Of a stretch of 64,000 nucleotides of DNA, positions 37,319-45,146 are shown piece after piece (within the stretch, counting starts at the first letter, position 1; every line of letters starts with the position of its first letter). Origin of the DNA: a virus; IMG/VR virus record IMGVR_UViG_3300044797_000098, positions 124,001 to 188,000 of that record; one strand, given 5' to 3'. Made by a program: the position numbers and the translations under genes. The notes under the pieces are model-generated. The model ran no database searches. It saw only the letters and a list, made by a program, of their open reading frames with translations, and had not been told where the DNA came from.

Positions 37319-38926
37319 TTATAGCGTAATTATATGATTATGCAGTCTTTCTGCTAAAACAATGCCCGATGATACAACATGTGAATGACCTGCTGCAACA
37401 GATGTTACTTGATTTATTTGACTAACAGATGTTATCTTTTCACTAATAACAACCGTGTGGAAATGAGGAGGTATCCCAATAGAAGAAGCAACGCTTGTTG
37501 GTATAGTACTTGGAAAATTACTCGTATCATATGTTATTGGCACTTGATATATAGGATCTGTTTTTCGTATTCTCTGCATTGCAAACTTTTGAGCACCTGT
37601 TCCGTCCAAGAATAATTTATTTCGTGTAACATTTAATACTTCATATCTAAACTCTTGATTACCACATTCATCAAATCTAACAATAAAATCTCTATCTTTT
37701 ATTGTAGGAACTGGTATAGTCCATACATTTGGTTGCATTGTCGATTCTAATCCACTATCCATTGCAATTAAATCATCGACGCTCGGATCTAATCTAACCA
37801 GAATCTTACCATCACTACGTGCAGGATTAAAGTATTGTGTCCAACCTACAACAATGCCTGTGCCAAAACAAATATTGCAGCGTGCTTCGGGATATTCGTT
37901 ATATGGCAACATACATTTACAAGTCATACCTGTCCAGCGTCTTTGCACTAAACAAACAGGTTCTCCCGTTGTTGCCAATATAATTGATGATTGTATAGCT
38001 ATATTGGCTTCCTGTGCATTTAAACCTCGTAATTGCAAACCGACTCCGTTATAGCCATCAGCGCAACCGATTTGCCCACCAATATAACTTCCAATACATG
38101 CACCACTCAACAATAACGCAGGGCTTGTTCTACGATACCCGGAAAATAAAAATGATGGTGTATTAGTACTTAATGGAGTATTTATTGCATCGCTACAAGT
38201 TGCATCTATTGTTAAAGAGTCCGTTATTTTTTGTCTATAACCATCTGTAATTGTAAAAGGAAAATGTTCAATATCAAATCTATTCCAACATTCATATACT
38301 ACCGTGTTTTGGTCCTCTTGTTCCACGGGCCAAAAGATTGCATTCGGATCCCAATATACATAACCATCATATCCATCTGTATTATGGATTGTTGCTATGC
38401 TATTATTGAATCCTCTTTGTATAGCAGGATTAGTTAATACTAGATCATTATTATTATCTATACTAGAATAATTGATTAATTCACCGCCTAATTTTATTGT
38501 TCCAGATGAAGGGAAACCGCCAGTATCAATTAACGGTATTAACGAACTAGTTGCAGTTATATTGCTTGCTAAAAGACTATAAGGGAGAGTTGCCAATCCA
38601 TTATATGCCTGTGGCAATGTTGTTGGATCAAAAAAGGATGGATTATACTCCGCTGCTCTGACGGCAAAATGATATAATGTTCCAGGAACTAAATCTACAA
38701 TATTAACGTTAGTTGAGCCATCAAAAGAAACAAATGTTGGTGATTGTAGAAAAAAAGTATACGTAAATGCTGGCGCAATGAAATCGCTCATATAAATGTT
38801 GTACAATATCTTATTAGAGCGGTTAGTTGGATAGGCAGTAGCCCATTTTAAATTGATAGAATATCCATCACCAAGACTTTTGGCAATTGTTAATCCCTCT
38901 ATATTTACATTAAGGTAATAAGGCAA
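37319..38926 (-). CDS. Tail fibre/baseplate protein with FN3, zinc and HxH motifs
   Basis: 535 aa. Residues ~18-100 resemble a fibronectin type III domain (S-I-N-L-K-W-A-T-A-Y and L-V-P-G-T-L-Y-H-F-A-V-R-A-A). Residues ~334-356 hold C-K-C then C-N-I-C-F-G-T-G, a four-cysteine zinc site like half of a DnaJ zinc finger. The last ~50 residues carry three H-x-H or nearby histidine pairs (H-F-H, H-S-H, H-N-H). In T4 gp12 and other trimeric tail tips, H-x-H motifs bind a metal ion along the trimer axis. It is therefore probably a trimeric virion protein. Five DGY tripeptides occur, the most in this window. A GIY-YIG gene is inserted downstream. Confidence 0.7.
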   Translation of the reverse strand: MPYYLNVNIEGLTIAKSLGDGYSINLKWATAYPTNRSNKILYNIYMSDFIAPAFTYTFFLQSPTFVSFDGSTNVNIVDLVPGTLYHFAVRAAEYNPSFFDPTTLPQAYNGLATLPYSLLASNITATSSLIPLIDTGGFPSSGTIKLGGELINYSSIDNNNDLVLTNPAIQRGFNNSIATIHNTDGYDGYVYWDPNAIFWPVEQEDQNTVVYECWNRFDIEHFPFTITDGYRQKITDSLTIDATCSDAINTPLSTNTPSFLFSGYRRTSPALLLSGACIGSYIGGQIGCADGYNGVGLQLRGLNAQEANIAIQSSIILATTGEPVCLVQRRWTGMTCKCMLPYNEYPEARCNICFGTGIVVGWTQYFNPARSDGKILVRLDPSVDDLIAMDSGLESTMQPNVWTIPVPTIKDRDFIVRFDECGNQEFRYEVLNVTRNKLFLDGTGAQKFAMQRIRKTDPIYQVPITYDTSNFPSTIPTSVASSIGIPPHFHTVVISEKITSVSQINQVTSVAAGHSHVVSSGIVLAERLHNHIITL

Positions 38927-38934
38927 GATATCTC

Positions 38935-39441
38935 CTATTCGTTAACTTTTTCCATTAACGTTTCTTTTAGTTCATTCCTATCTTTACCTTTTCTATTATG
39001 ATGATCTAATAAATGATCGACGTAGTTTTCTGCTTCATTTTCACCAAACTCATCATCTATATATTCTATCTGACGTTTGAAGCCCTTTTGTTCTGCCGGG
39101 TTGTGTAAATAATCACCATCATTGGCGCCGGGCGTAGGGTGCTTATTATAGCACTGATCTAGCCAATGCTGTATCTCATGCACAGCGTACCCGTAATCTT
39201 TTACGAAATCACCATCACATAATAATTTATAATTGAATGTTATAACACCATGATCAGTCCTAGCGCTCACTGGGATATCAGCAAATCGCATGGGAATAAT
39301 ATCTATTATTGACGGGTCAACATCTTTTTCTTTGCACATATCTTTTACTATGTCGTGCTCAATTAAAAACTTTTTCATTCTATCTATTAGCTTCAATAAT
39401 GTTTTTGCTGGAACTTTTTTTATCTCTTCTATTGAATACAT
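38935..39441 (-). CDS. Putative zinc metallopeptidase-like protein (HExxH)
   Basis: 168 aa. The sequence Y-A-V-H-E-I-Q-H-W-L-D has the zinc-metallopeptidase signature H88-E89-x-x-H92. Glu117 in N-P-A-E-Q-K-G is a plausible third ligand, as in gluzincin/ImmA-like proteins. The N-terminus is a helical segment and the C-terminus is charged and helical. No signal peptide or membrane segment is seen. It is placed among virion genes, between a LAGLIDADG endonuclease (1-base gap) and the FN3 protein, so it could be a maturation protease or a virion-borne enzyme. Function is inferred from the motif only. Confidence 0.62.
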   Translation of the reverse strand: MYSIEEIKKVPAKTLLKLIDRMKKFLIEHDIVKDMCKEKDVDPSIIDIIPMRFADIPVSARTDHGVITFNYKLLCDGDFVKDYGYAVHEIQHWLDQCYNKHPTPGANDGDYLHNPAEQKGFKRQIEYIDDEFGENEAENYVDHLLDHHNRKGKDRNELKETLMEKVNE

Positions 39442-39442
39442 A

Positions 39443-40462
39443 TTATTTCCTGTTCATATTTGGAAATGATTTATATATTAAATTATTATCATGCATAAAC
39501 TTTCTTACCGTGGCTCTATCACAATTCAATATTTTTGAAACTTTATTAAAACTTTTTAATTCGTCGTATAATTTTTGCACTGTATTAGAATCAAGAAAAT
39601 GCATTGAGGATTTTTCAATTAAATTATCTATTTGATCTATAATTATTTTTTTTCTTTCTAAATAAACAGTTGAATCGCCGTAAATATAATTATATATATT
39701 TTTAACATCAGCTAATGAATTAAATGCAAAACTTCTAAGTTTTTCATCTATTGAGTTGATCCAGCCGTATTCAATAAAACAATTTTTATTAATTATATTA
39801 TATATTTGTTCCACAGCAGGACATGCACCAACCAAGCCAATATGTATGGAATATGGTTGTTCATTTCTTTTATTGAAAGAATATGACCCATCACCATCCA
39901 TATAGCCTCTAATAAAATGACGAACTAATTCGTGTTCAACTAGCCATTGTGGCATAGTATATGAATATGTTTTTTGTGGCGTTATACCAAATCTGCCAAG
40001 ATCGTCAAATGCTTTTTTAGATCTCATTATTAAATAGGATGCAAAATACTGTTCTTTAACACTCTTGTTTTTTAATAATAATGGAGATGGCTTTCTGGTA
40101 AAACTTTTTACGATGGCATTTGATTTTATGTGTTTTTTAAATAGTTCTATATGAGCTATATCTTTTGTGGCTAATTCCAGCTTTATATCATATGTGGTAC
40201 TCTTACGCATTCGTAAATTACCATCGGCAGAAAGAAATCCAGCCCAATACATTGATTGTTCATTTATATTGCTAAAAAAATCTTCATCACATACATATCG
40301 TGTTGAAGGATATGGTATATTATGGATTTTACAATTCTTTTTTAATACAACAATAGAAGTTTTTAGTTTTCTAACCACGTCCCAAGTCATATCAATACTG
40401 TTAGCACAACTATTAATTGCTTCAACTAATTCATCTTTTGGTATAACTTTGGCTCTAACCAT
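39443..40462 (-). CDS. LAGLIDADG homing endonuclease
   Basis: 339 aa with two LAGLIDADG-type helices: Y-W-A-G-F-L-S-A-D-G (residues 72-81) and H-F-I-R-G-Y-M-D-G-D-G (about 176-186); the Asp of each is the metal ligand. An N-terminal helix-turn-helix-like segment precedes them and a C-terminal one follows (S-K-I-L-N-C-D-R-A-T-V). Two motifs in one chain indicate a monomeric enzyme with pseudo-twofold symmetry. It is free-standing, with AGGATTTTTT before the ATG, and lies between the J-domain gene and the HExxH gene. It resembles the other two LAGLIDADG proteins in this window, suggesting spread of one family. Confidence 0.88.
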   Translation of the reverse strand: MVRAKVIPKDELVEAINSCANSIDMTWDVVRKLKTSIVVLKKNCKIHNIPYPSTRYVCDEDFFSNINEQSMYWAGFLSADGNLRMRKSTTYDIKLELATKDIAHIELFKKHIKSNAIVKSFTRKPSPLLLKNKSVKEQYFASYLIMRSKKAFDDLGRFGITPQKTYSYTMPQWLVEHELVRHFIRGYMDGDGSYSFNKRNEQPYSIHIGLVGACPAVEQIYNIINKNCFIEYGWINSIDEKLRSFAFNSLADVKNIYNYIYGDSTVYLERKKIIIDQIDNLIEKSSMHFLDSNTVQKLYDELKSFNKVSKILNCDRATVRKFMHDNNLIYKSFPNMNRK

Positions 40463-40527
40463 AAAAAATCCTATACTTATATGTGAAACTATTAGAATGA
40501 TGATATAGCATTATTAGGCATTTTATT

Positions 40528-40905
40528 GTGAATATAAAAAAAATACAGGAACTATCTGAACTATTTTGTATAGCAACTACATTGAATAATTTGCTAGACA
40601 ATATGTCATTAGAACAGGCTATGTTCGTATTAAGGCTATCGGAAGATGCAACAGAGGAAGATATTAAACGAGCATATAGACGATTAGCTAAATTGTATCA
40701 CCCCGATGTCGCTGGTGGTAGCGATATGCAGTTTAATTTACTGAATAAAGCAAAGAAAGTTATGCTGGAAAATATGAAGAATCAGGATGAGGTCGTTGTG
40801 GAACCTGAAAAACCTAAGGAATATGGCAAGTTGAGGTTAGTAAAGAATCCTGCTGAAAAAGGTCATAATTGGGGTGATTGGTACGATAGAGAATTAGGAA
40901 AATAA
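40528..40905 (+). CDS. J-domain (DnaJ-like) co-chaperone
   Basis: 125 aa from GTG 40528; the start is uncertain because there is only a weak AGG upstream, and an internal ATG at 40603 would still include the whole J domain. Residues ~28-80 form a J domain: V-L-R-L-S-E-D-A-T, helix II with K-R-A-Y-R-R-L-A-K-L-Y, then His58-Pro59-Asp60, the HPD motif that activates Hsp70/DnaK ATPase. There is no Gly/Phe region or zinc finger; the C-terminus ends W-G-D-W-Y-D-R-E-L. It is on the plus strand and ends one base before the convergent stop of the 306-aa gene. It probably recruits host DnaK for virion assembly or takeover. Confidence 0.83.
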   Translation: MNIKKIQELSELFCIATTLNNLLDNMSLEQAMFVLRLSEDATEEDIKRAYRRLAKLYHPDVAGGSDMQFNLLNKAKKVMLENMKNQDEVVVEPEKPKEYGKLRLVKNPAEKGHNWGDWYDRELGK

Positions 40906-40906
40906 T

Positions 40907-41827
40907 TTAAAATATTTGGCGAGCACGCAGGTGGCGAAGGCGTTGTAATTGCGGATTCATTGCGCTGGCACTTGCAATGGTAAGTGTTCCGAGACCATGA
41001 GGGGCCGGGCGCATTGAATTTTTAATATATTTAAGCTTATCATAGTATTGTGTTAACATTGTACTATACTGTGTTTCCAATAACTCTGCGACGCTTGGAG
41101 GAGTAAAAGAAACACCGTTGTCATTTATCGAATACTCGCGACCACGTTCAATTAACGCTTGACTTGCCAATGCCATCAACACCGCACCATCGACCAATAT
41201 AGCGTGAAACTCATTAATAATCTGTGTATCTTCCCATGTAAAATATGTAAAATATGGTATCTGATTAAATTCACTTAATGCATTAACAACAAATGTAGTT
41301 ATCATATCAGCAGAAAATATATCACAATTTACATAAATAGTATTACCATATTGATCTGTACTTTGTGCTAATCCACTATTATTCAATCTTGCCTTAACGG
41401 TTTTAGCAACCTTATTAATATTACGAATAGCGAGTTGTGAGAAATTGAAACCAGGATCGTCCCCCAATGCCACATAACCATCAGAATTAATTACTCTTGG
41501 AACATCAGTATTTACTACCACAAACTCAAAAGAATTGGCCAACTGAGTACCATTTAGTGTACCTTGCCATATATCATTCCATACACCATATGGTCCATTA
41601 AACGGGACTGTAAAATTAAATTGATATTTACCAACATCTAGTTGCATCACACCTGCTGTAGTAGCAGTTAAAACTACCAAACCTGTTGGCGCAACTATTG
41701 ACACGGTCGGAAAAGTGTCTAAATTAACAGGAATGCCCGCCATATTCGTAAACTGGGCTACCAACTGAACTGTACTATTGACATCGATTAATTGACTACG
41801 TGTTGTTAAAGTTGTTAATCCAACCAT
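40907..41827 (-). CDS. Virion structural protein with Ig-like N-terminal domain
   Basis: 306 aa. Residues ~1-110 are a beta sandwich (V-Q-L-V-A-Q-F-T-N-M-A-G-I-P-V, then G-K-Y-Q-F-N-F-T-V-P-F-N-G-P-Y-G-V-W) resembling Ig-like domains of phage proteins. Residues ~130-290 are helical, and the C-terminus is Arg/Leu-rich (L-Q-R-L-R-H-L-R-A-R). It lacks enzymatic motifs. The only minus-strand gene in an otherwise plus-strand island, it probably belongs with the flanking virion genes. A TAATAAATAG box about 26 bases upstream of AGGAAATAAT-ATG may be its promoter. Confidence 0.6.
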   Translation of the reverse strand: MVGLTTLTTRSQLIDVNSTVQLVAQFTNMAGIPVNLDTFPTVSIVAPTGLVVLTATTAGVMQLDVGKYQFNFTVPFNGPYGVWNDIWQGTLNGTQLANSFEFVVVNTDVPRVINSDGYVALGDDPGFNFSQLAIRNINKVAKTVKARLNNSGLAQSTDQYGNTIYVNCDIFSADMITTFVVNALSEFNQIPYFTYFTWEDTQIINEFHAILVDGAVLMALASQALIERGREYSINDNGVSFTPPSVAELLETQYSTMLTQYYDKLKYIKNSMRPAPHGLGTLTIASASAMNPQLQRLRHLRARQIF

Positions 41828-41874
41828 ATTATTTCCTGTATCATCACCAATAACTATTTATTAGGTATACTATT

Positions 41875-42738
41875 ATGAGAAAAAGCAAACTACAAACAGT
41901 TCTTACTAAAGAAATGTTAGAATATAACTATAAAAAATACGGTTCTATGCAAAAAATGGCTGATGAATTAAATATAGGAATTGATTCTATATATAAATAT
42001 ATGAAACTTCATAATGTTAACTACGATGCGCATTATACTGGTATTTATGAATGTGATGAAAATATCTTTAAAGAAGAGACTGAACGAGCATTTTATCTAG
42101 CTGGATTCATTGCAGCAGACGGTTGTGTCTATCATAGAAAACATAGTTCGATATTATCGATTGCACTATCTATTAAGGATATAGAACATCTACAAAATAT
42201 AAAAAAATTATTTAGGGCAACAAATAAAATAGAATTTTACACTGATAAAAATAATCTACAAAGCTGTAGAATATCTATTGTATCAAAAATAATATGTAAA
42301 GATTTAGAAAAATTTAATATAGTCCCAAGAAAATCTTTAATTTATACTTTTCCTGAATGGCTAACAGATCATCCATTAGTTCATCATTTTATTCGAGGAT
42401 ATGCTGATGGCGATGGTTCATGGTCGAATAGGCATACTGCTAAAAATCGTATAATAAAACAAACAAGTTTTTCAATTCTAGGTACTCAAAACTTAGTTTT
42501 AGCATTTAAAAAAATTATAGAGGAACGATGTCAAATTAAATCAATGGCTGAAATTAAAAAACGAGATGATGAAAAAGTATATAGGCTTACATATTATGGA
42601 AATAATATGGTATCTAAAATATATGAGTTTTTATATAATAGTAGCTCAATATATTTGAGTAGGAAACGAAATATAGCAAAATTAGCAAAAGAATTATCAT
42701 CTAATAATAAAAATTTTGCTAGACACATCTCCACATAA
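41875..42738 (+). CDS. LAGLIDADG homing endonuclease
   Basis: 287 aa on the plus strand. Two motifs: F-Y-L-A-G-F-I-A-A-D-G (residues 73-83) and H-F-I-R-G-Y-A-D-G-D-G (about 171-181). The N-terminus is a helix-turn-helix-like segment (L-N-I-G-I-D-S-I-Y-K-Y-M). It closely resembles the LAGLIDADG gene at 39443-40462 in layout, and the two face away from each other around the J-domain and Ig-like genes. Free-standing; only a weak AGG precedes the ATG. Confidence 0.88.
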   Translation: MRKSKLQTVLTKEMLEYNYKKYGSMQKMADELNIGIDSIYKYMKLHNVNYDAHYTGIYECDENIFKEETERAFYLAGFIAADGCVYHRKHSSILSIALSIKDIEHLQNIKKLFRATNKIEFYTDKNNLQSCRISIVSKIICKDLEKFNIVPRKSLIYTFPEWLTDHPLVHHFIRGYADGDGSWSNRHTAKNRIIKQTSFSILGTQNLVLAFKKIIEERCQIKSMAEIKKRDDEKVYRLTYYGNNMVSKIYEFLYNSSSIYLSRKRNIAKLAKELSSNNKNFARHIST

Positions 42739-42768
42739 TAACTATCATTTTTACTATATATATTTGAT

Positions 42769-43170
42769 ATGAGAATACTTCCGCCGTCCAAAGCATTTTG
42801 GATCACTAATATATCAAAAAAGGCTATAAACCTTACGGATCTTGGAATATATATCTATCCAATGTGTTCTATAAATCTTTTAGATAAGAAACATTACGGG
42901 CATTTAACCGAAGAACAGGTTATGAAATCAGCGACCGGTGGTTCATTATTTTTAAAAAAAAGATGTGTTGTAGTTAGAAAAGTTGCGCCCGGAACACCAA
43001 TGAAAAGTCCGCCACCATTACAAGAAGATGCTGTTTTCCCAACACGTCAGCGATCTAGTATTGAATTTGACAAGCCAACATATGATGAATTAAACATACC
43101 AGATGAAGAATTTGCAGAAGAAAATGCTGATATTGCCGAAGAAAGTCACTTAGGTAAATGGAATAAATAA
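42769..43170 (+). CDS. Small protein of the plus-strand island, possibly fibre-related
   Basis: 133 aa, not recognised. The first ~70 residues form a small domain (F-W-I-T-N-I-S-K-K-A-I-N-L-T-D-L, then Y-P-M-C-S-I-N-L-L, then E-E-Q-V-M-K-S-A-T-G-G-S-L). The N-terminal part of the 221-aa protein at 61286-61951 has a similar pattern (V-V-Q-N-I-T-H-P-K-K-L-I-H-I-F, then L-L-K-I-P-G and D-I-R-A-S-L-L-K-G), so both may share a virion attachment domain. The C-terminus is acidic and probably disordered. No strong ribosome binding site. Confidence 0.6.
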   Translation: MRILPPSKAFWITNISKKAINLTDLGIYIYPMCSINLLDKKHYGHLTEEQVMKSATGGSLFLKKRCVVVRKVAPGTPMKSPPPLQEDAVFPTRQRSSIEFDKPTYDELNIPDEEFAEENADIAEESHLGKWNK

Positions 43171-43179
43171 GGAGTTTCT

Positions 43180-43404
43180 ATGAAGGACGCTATTCTATCT
43201 TTTAGTGATTTACAGCAAGAAACTGTTGAAACTGCTAAGCCTAAAACCAAAAAGAAATCTGCCAAGAAAGATAATACTGAGTGTGTGATGGACGACACGC
43301 TGGAAGAATGCCCTAAAAAAACATCCAAAAAATTAGAAGAAAAGTATAAAAAACTCAATGATAAATTAGATTTAACAATCCAAAAACTAACAAAGGGTAT
43401 ATAA
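43180..43404 (+). CDS. Small Lys-rich protein, unknown
   Basis: 74 aa with many Lys, Asp and Glu; likely helical or disordered, with a predicted coiled coil at the C-terminus (L-E-E-K-Y-K-K-L-N-D-K-L-D). AGGAG lies 6 bases before the ATG. Its stop overlaps the next start by one base (TAATG), so the two are probably translated together. Function unknown. Confidence 0.6.
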   Translation: MKDAILSFSDLQQETVETAKPKTKKKSAKKDNTECVMDDTLEECPKKTSKKLEEKYKKLNDKLDLTIQKLTKGI

Positions 43405-43688
43405 TGCCACCTAATACTCTAACTACAATTTTAACCACTATTTTAACAATACTTATGACATCATTTTTTGGTGTCCTGGGCTGGTTTATTAAATCTATAT
43501 TAAGCAAAGTTAGTGCTATTGATAGTGCTTTAAATAAACATATAGTTGAAGATAAAGAAATACAAACAGCATTAAATGTAACGCTAACGGCACAAGCTAA
43601 ACTGGCAGATAAAATGGACGGAAAGATCGATCAAATCAATGAAAAAATTGATATGAAAATTGAAAAGCTTAATGAAAAATTAGAATAA
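43404..43688 (+). CDS. Membrane-anchored coiled-coil protein
   Basis: 94 aa. Residues ~6-30 are a single hydrophobic segment (L-T-I-L-M-T-S-F-F-G-V-L-G-W-F-I) and the rest is an amphipathic coiled coil with heptad spacing (M-D-G-K-I-D-Q-I-N-E-K-I-D-M-K-I). This topology resembles haemolysin XhlA-like or spanin-like phage membrane proteins, but no lysis gene is next to it. AAAGGG six bases before the ATG gives a good start. It ends one base before the convergent cold-shock gene. Confidence 0.65.
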   Translation: MPPNTLTTILTTILTILMTSFFGVLGWFIKSILSKVSAIDSALNKHIVEDKEIQTALNVTLTAQAKLADKMDGKIDQINEKIDMKIEKLNEKLE

Positions 43689-43689
43689 T

Positions 43690-43911
43690 TTATTTTATTA
43701 CCATAACGCTTATAGCTTTTGGTTGTCCTCTGCGATTAGTGCCTATTTGATAGGAAACTATCTGACCTTTTGACAATGTTTTATAGCCTTCCATTGCTAT
43801 ATCGCTATAATGTACAAAAATATCAGTATCGCTTTCATCTGGTTTTACGAATCCAAATCCTTTATTAAACCAAACAACCGTACCATAATATACTTTATTT
43901 TCTTCATTCAT
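43690..43911 (-). CDS. Cold-shock domain protein (CspA-like)
   Basis: 73 aa, the normal size of bacterial CspA. It has the OB-fold with W-F-N-K-G-F-G-F-V (RNP1, residues 14-22) and D-I-F-V-H-Y-S (RNP2, 30-36), both RNA/ssDNA-binding motifs. Known members melt RNA structure and act as RNA chaperones or antiterminators. A phage copy could help translate structured late mRNAs (including hairpins seen here). Convergent with the membrane/coiled-coil gene. Confidence 0.88.
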   Translation of the reverse strand: MNEENKVYYGTVVWFNKGFGFVKPDESDTDIFVHYSDIAMEGYKTLSKGQIVSYQIGTNRRGQPKAISVMVIK

Positions 43912-43919
43912 AAAAGTTC

Positions 43920-44183
43920 CTATTTTATTATTTTATTATTCTCATCTACGATGATAGATGAGCCGTCTTTGTGCCATACTTTTATATTACTTTTACCGAA
44001 AAAATTATTAAACTCCATAATACCCATTGCTTGAACTGCCTTGCGTTCCTCAGCAGTTTTACATCCTTTTAATGCATTGTCATATCGATCAAATAATTTT
44101 AATAACTCGGCCTCACAACCATTGGCACGTGCATGTCCCAATAATTGCTTACGCGTTTCTTTCTCTGACATTGGCTTACTCAT
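43920..44183 (-). CDS. Small charged protein, unknown
   Basis: 87 aa, helical N-terminus (K-E-T-R-K-Q-L-L-G-H-A-R-A) and a short beta C-terminus (I-K-V-W-H-K-D-G-S-S-I-I-V-D). Not recognised. It lies 8 bases upstream of the cold-shock gene with AGGAAGAATA before the ATG, so the two may form one transcript. Confidence 0.6.
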   Translation of the reverse strand: MSKPMSEKETRKQLLGHARANGCEAELLKLFDRYDNALKGCKTAEERKAVQAMGIMEFNNFFGKSNIKVWHKDGSSIIVDENNKIIK

Positions 44184-44203
44184 TATTCTTCCTTGCTTTC
44201 AAA

Positions 44204-44623
44204 CTAAATTACTACCCAAACAGAATTAGTACCATCAAATACTACCATAAGTGATTCATATCTAATATCCATATTATATGTCGAAGCTCCAGCTATGTTA
44301 TGCCCATTTCCATCCACAACTATCTGATATGACGAAGCAGAACCCTTAGAGTCTGCAATTATATATGTATTCCCGTTAGCTGGAGATGCAGGTAAGGTAA
44401 TGGTAATACTGGAGCTAAGCGTACCAATACTAATTATATAATCAGTATTTTGTACGTTATAGCTGGAAGTCTTCGATACCAAATTATTTGATACGCCAGC
44501 TCCAATAGTTAAATTACCATTTATTGTAAGAGTACTACTAATTGTTACTGAATCTGATGAATGAGCTAATTTATTTACTCCCGAGGCATCTAAATAAATT
44601 ATTTTATCAACATATGATGCCAT
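44204..44623 (-). CDS. Small fibre-like beta protein
   Basis: 139 aa of short beta strands: T-I-S-S-T-L-T-I-N-G-N-L-T-I-G, then a Tyr-rich C-terminal domain with I-T-I-T-L-P-A-S-P-A-N-G-N-T-Y-I-I. The 'I-L-P-...-G-...-Y-I-I-A-D-S-K-G' pattern is a common module of tail fibres. An AATAAATAATA box lies upstream in the end of the previous gene. Probable fibre or fibre tip, by pattern. Confidence 0.65.
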   Translation of the reverse strand: MASYVDKIIYLDASGVNKLAHSSDSVTISSTLTINGNLTIGAGVSNNLVSKTSSYNVQNTDYIISIGTLSSSITITLPASPANGNTYIIADSKGSASSYQIVVDGNGHNIAGASTYNMDIRYESLMVVFDGTNSVWVVI

Positions 44624-44643
44624 CTATTCATTTCCAGTATTAT

Positions 44644-45042
44644 TTATTGCACTCTTTGAAATACCATTTCATTCGTATCTAAATTCCATTTACCGTCATC
44701 AGCTTTACCATCTGGATCAATTCCATTAGCTAATGCAATTGTTTTTACTGTTTCGATCATAGATTGATTGTTAAGAACTGCTTGACTAAGTAGTCGTGTT
44801 TTTTGAACTTGAACTTCGGAAAGATGAAGCTCAATATCTGCTAACTGCATTTTGACTTGTACTAACGCTTGTTCGGCATCTCGAACTTTTTGAGCATCTT
44901 CTGCGGTAAGAGAAATTTGAGTTGTCTCTGGCGAAGGAGGTGCTGGAGAAGCTGGGGTTTCTGAAACTGTTGGAACCACTGTTAGTGGTGATTTTGTTTC
45001 TTGATTATGAGTTGAGGTAAATTTCTTGTTTTGTTTTCCCAT
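44644..45042 (-). CDS. Coiled-coil protein, unknown
   Basis: 132 aa from ATG 45042; an in-frame GTG three codons upstream (45051) is possible. After a Lys/Thr/Pro-rich N-terminus (about 45 residues, probably disordered) there is a long amphipathic helix (V-R-D-A-E-Q-A-L-V-Q-V-K-M-Q-L-A-D-I-E-L). No known domain. Its position just after an inverted repeat and before fibre-like genes suggests an assembly role. Confidence 0.6.
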   Translation of the reverse strand: MGKQNKKFTSTHNQETKSPLTVVPTVSETPASPAPPSPETTQISLTAEDAQKVRDAEQALVQVKMQLADIELHLSEVQVQKTRLLSQAVLNNQSMIETVKTIALANGIDPDGKADDGKWNLDTNEMVFQRVQ

Positions 45043-45081
45043 GACTTTCACTTTCTTTTAGGTAATAGTATCCCGACATAG

Positions 45082-45123
45082 GACACTGTCTCAACATACT
45101 ATATCAGCAGTTGAGACAGTGTC
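45082..45123. repeat. Perfect 14-bp inverted repeat
   Basis: GACACTGTCTCAAC (45082-45095) and its reverse complement (45110-45123) flank a 14-base loop, in the 95-base gap between the 654-aa fibre gene and the coiled-coil gene. A T run (TTTTTT) follows on the plus strand but not on the minus strand, so it is not a simple terminator for the minus-strand genes. TTGAGA with TACTAT 18 bases later on the minus strand could be a promoter overlapping the downstream arm. Possible roles: plus-strand terminator, processing hairpin or operator. Confidence 0.6.
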
Positions 45124-45146
45124 GAATGTTTTTTAGGGATTAAGGA

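Noticed and set aside
39443-42738. Group I introns or inteins containing the LAGLIDADG genes
   Set aside because: Neighbouring genes are complete with their own starts and stops, and the endonucleases have their own starts; no split gene halves are visible.
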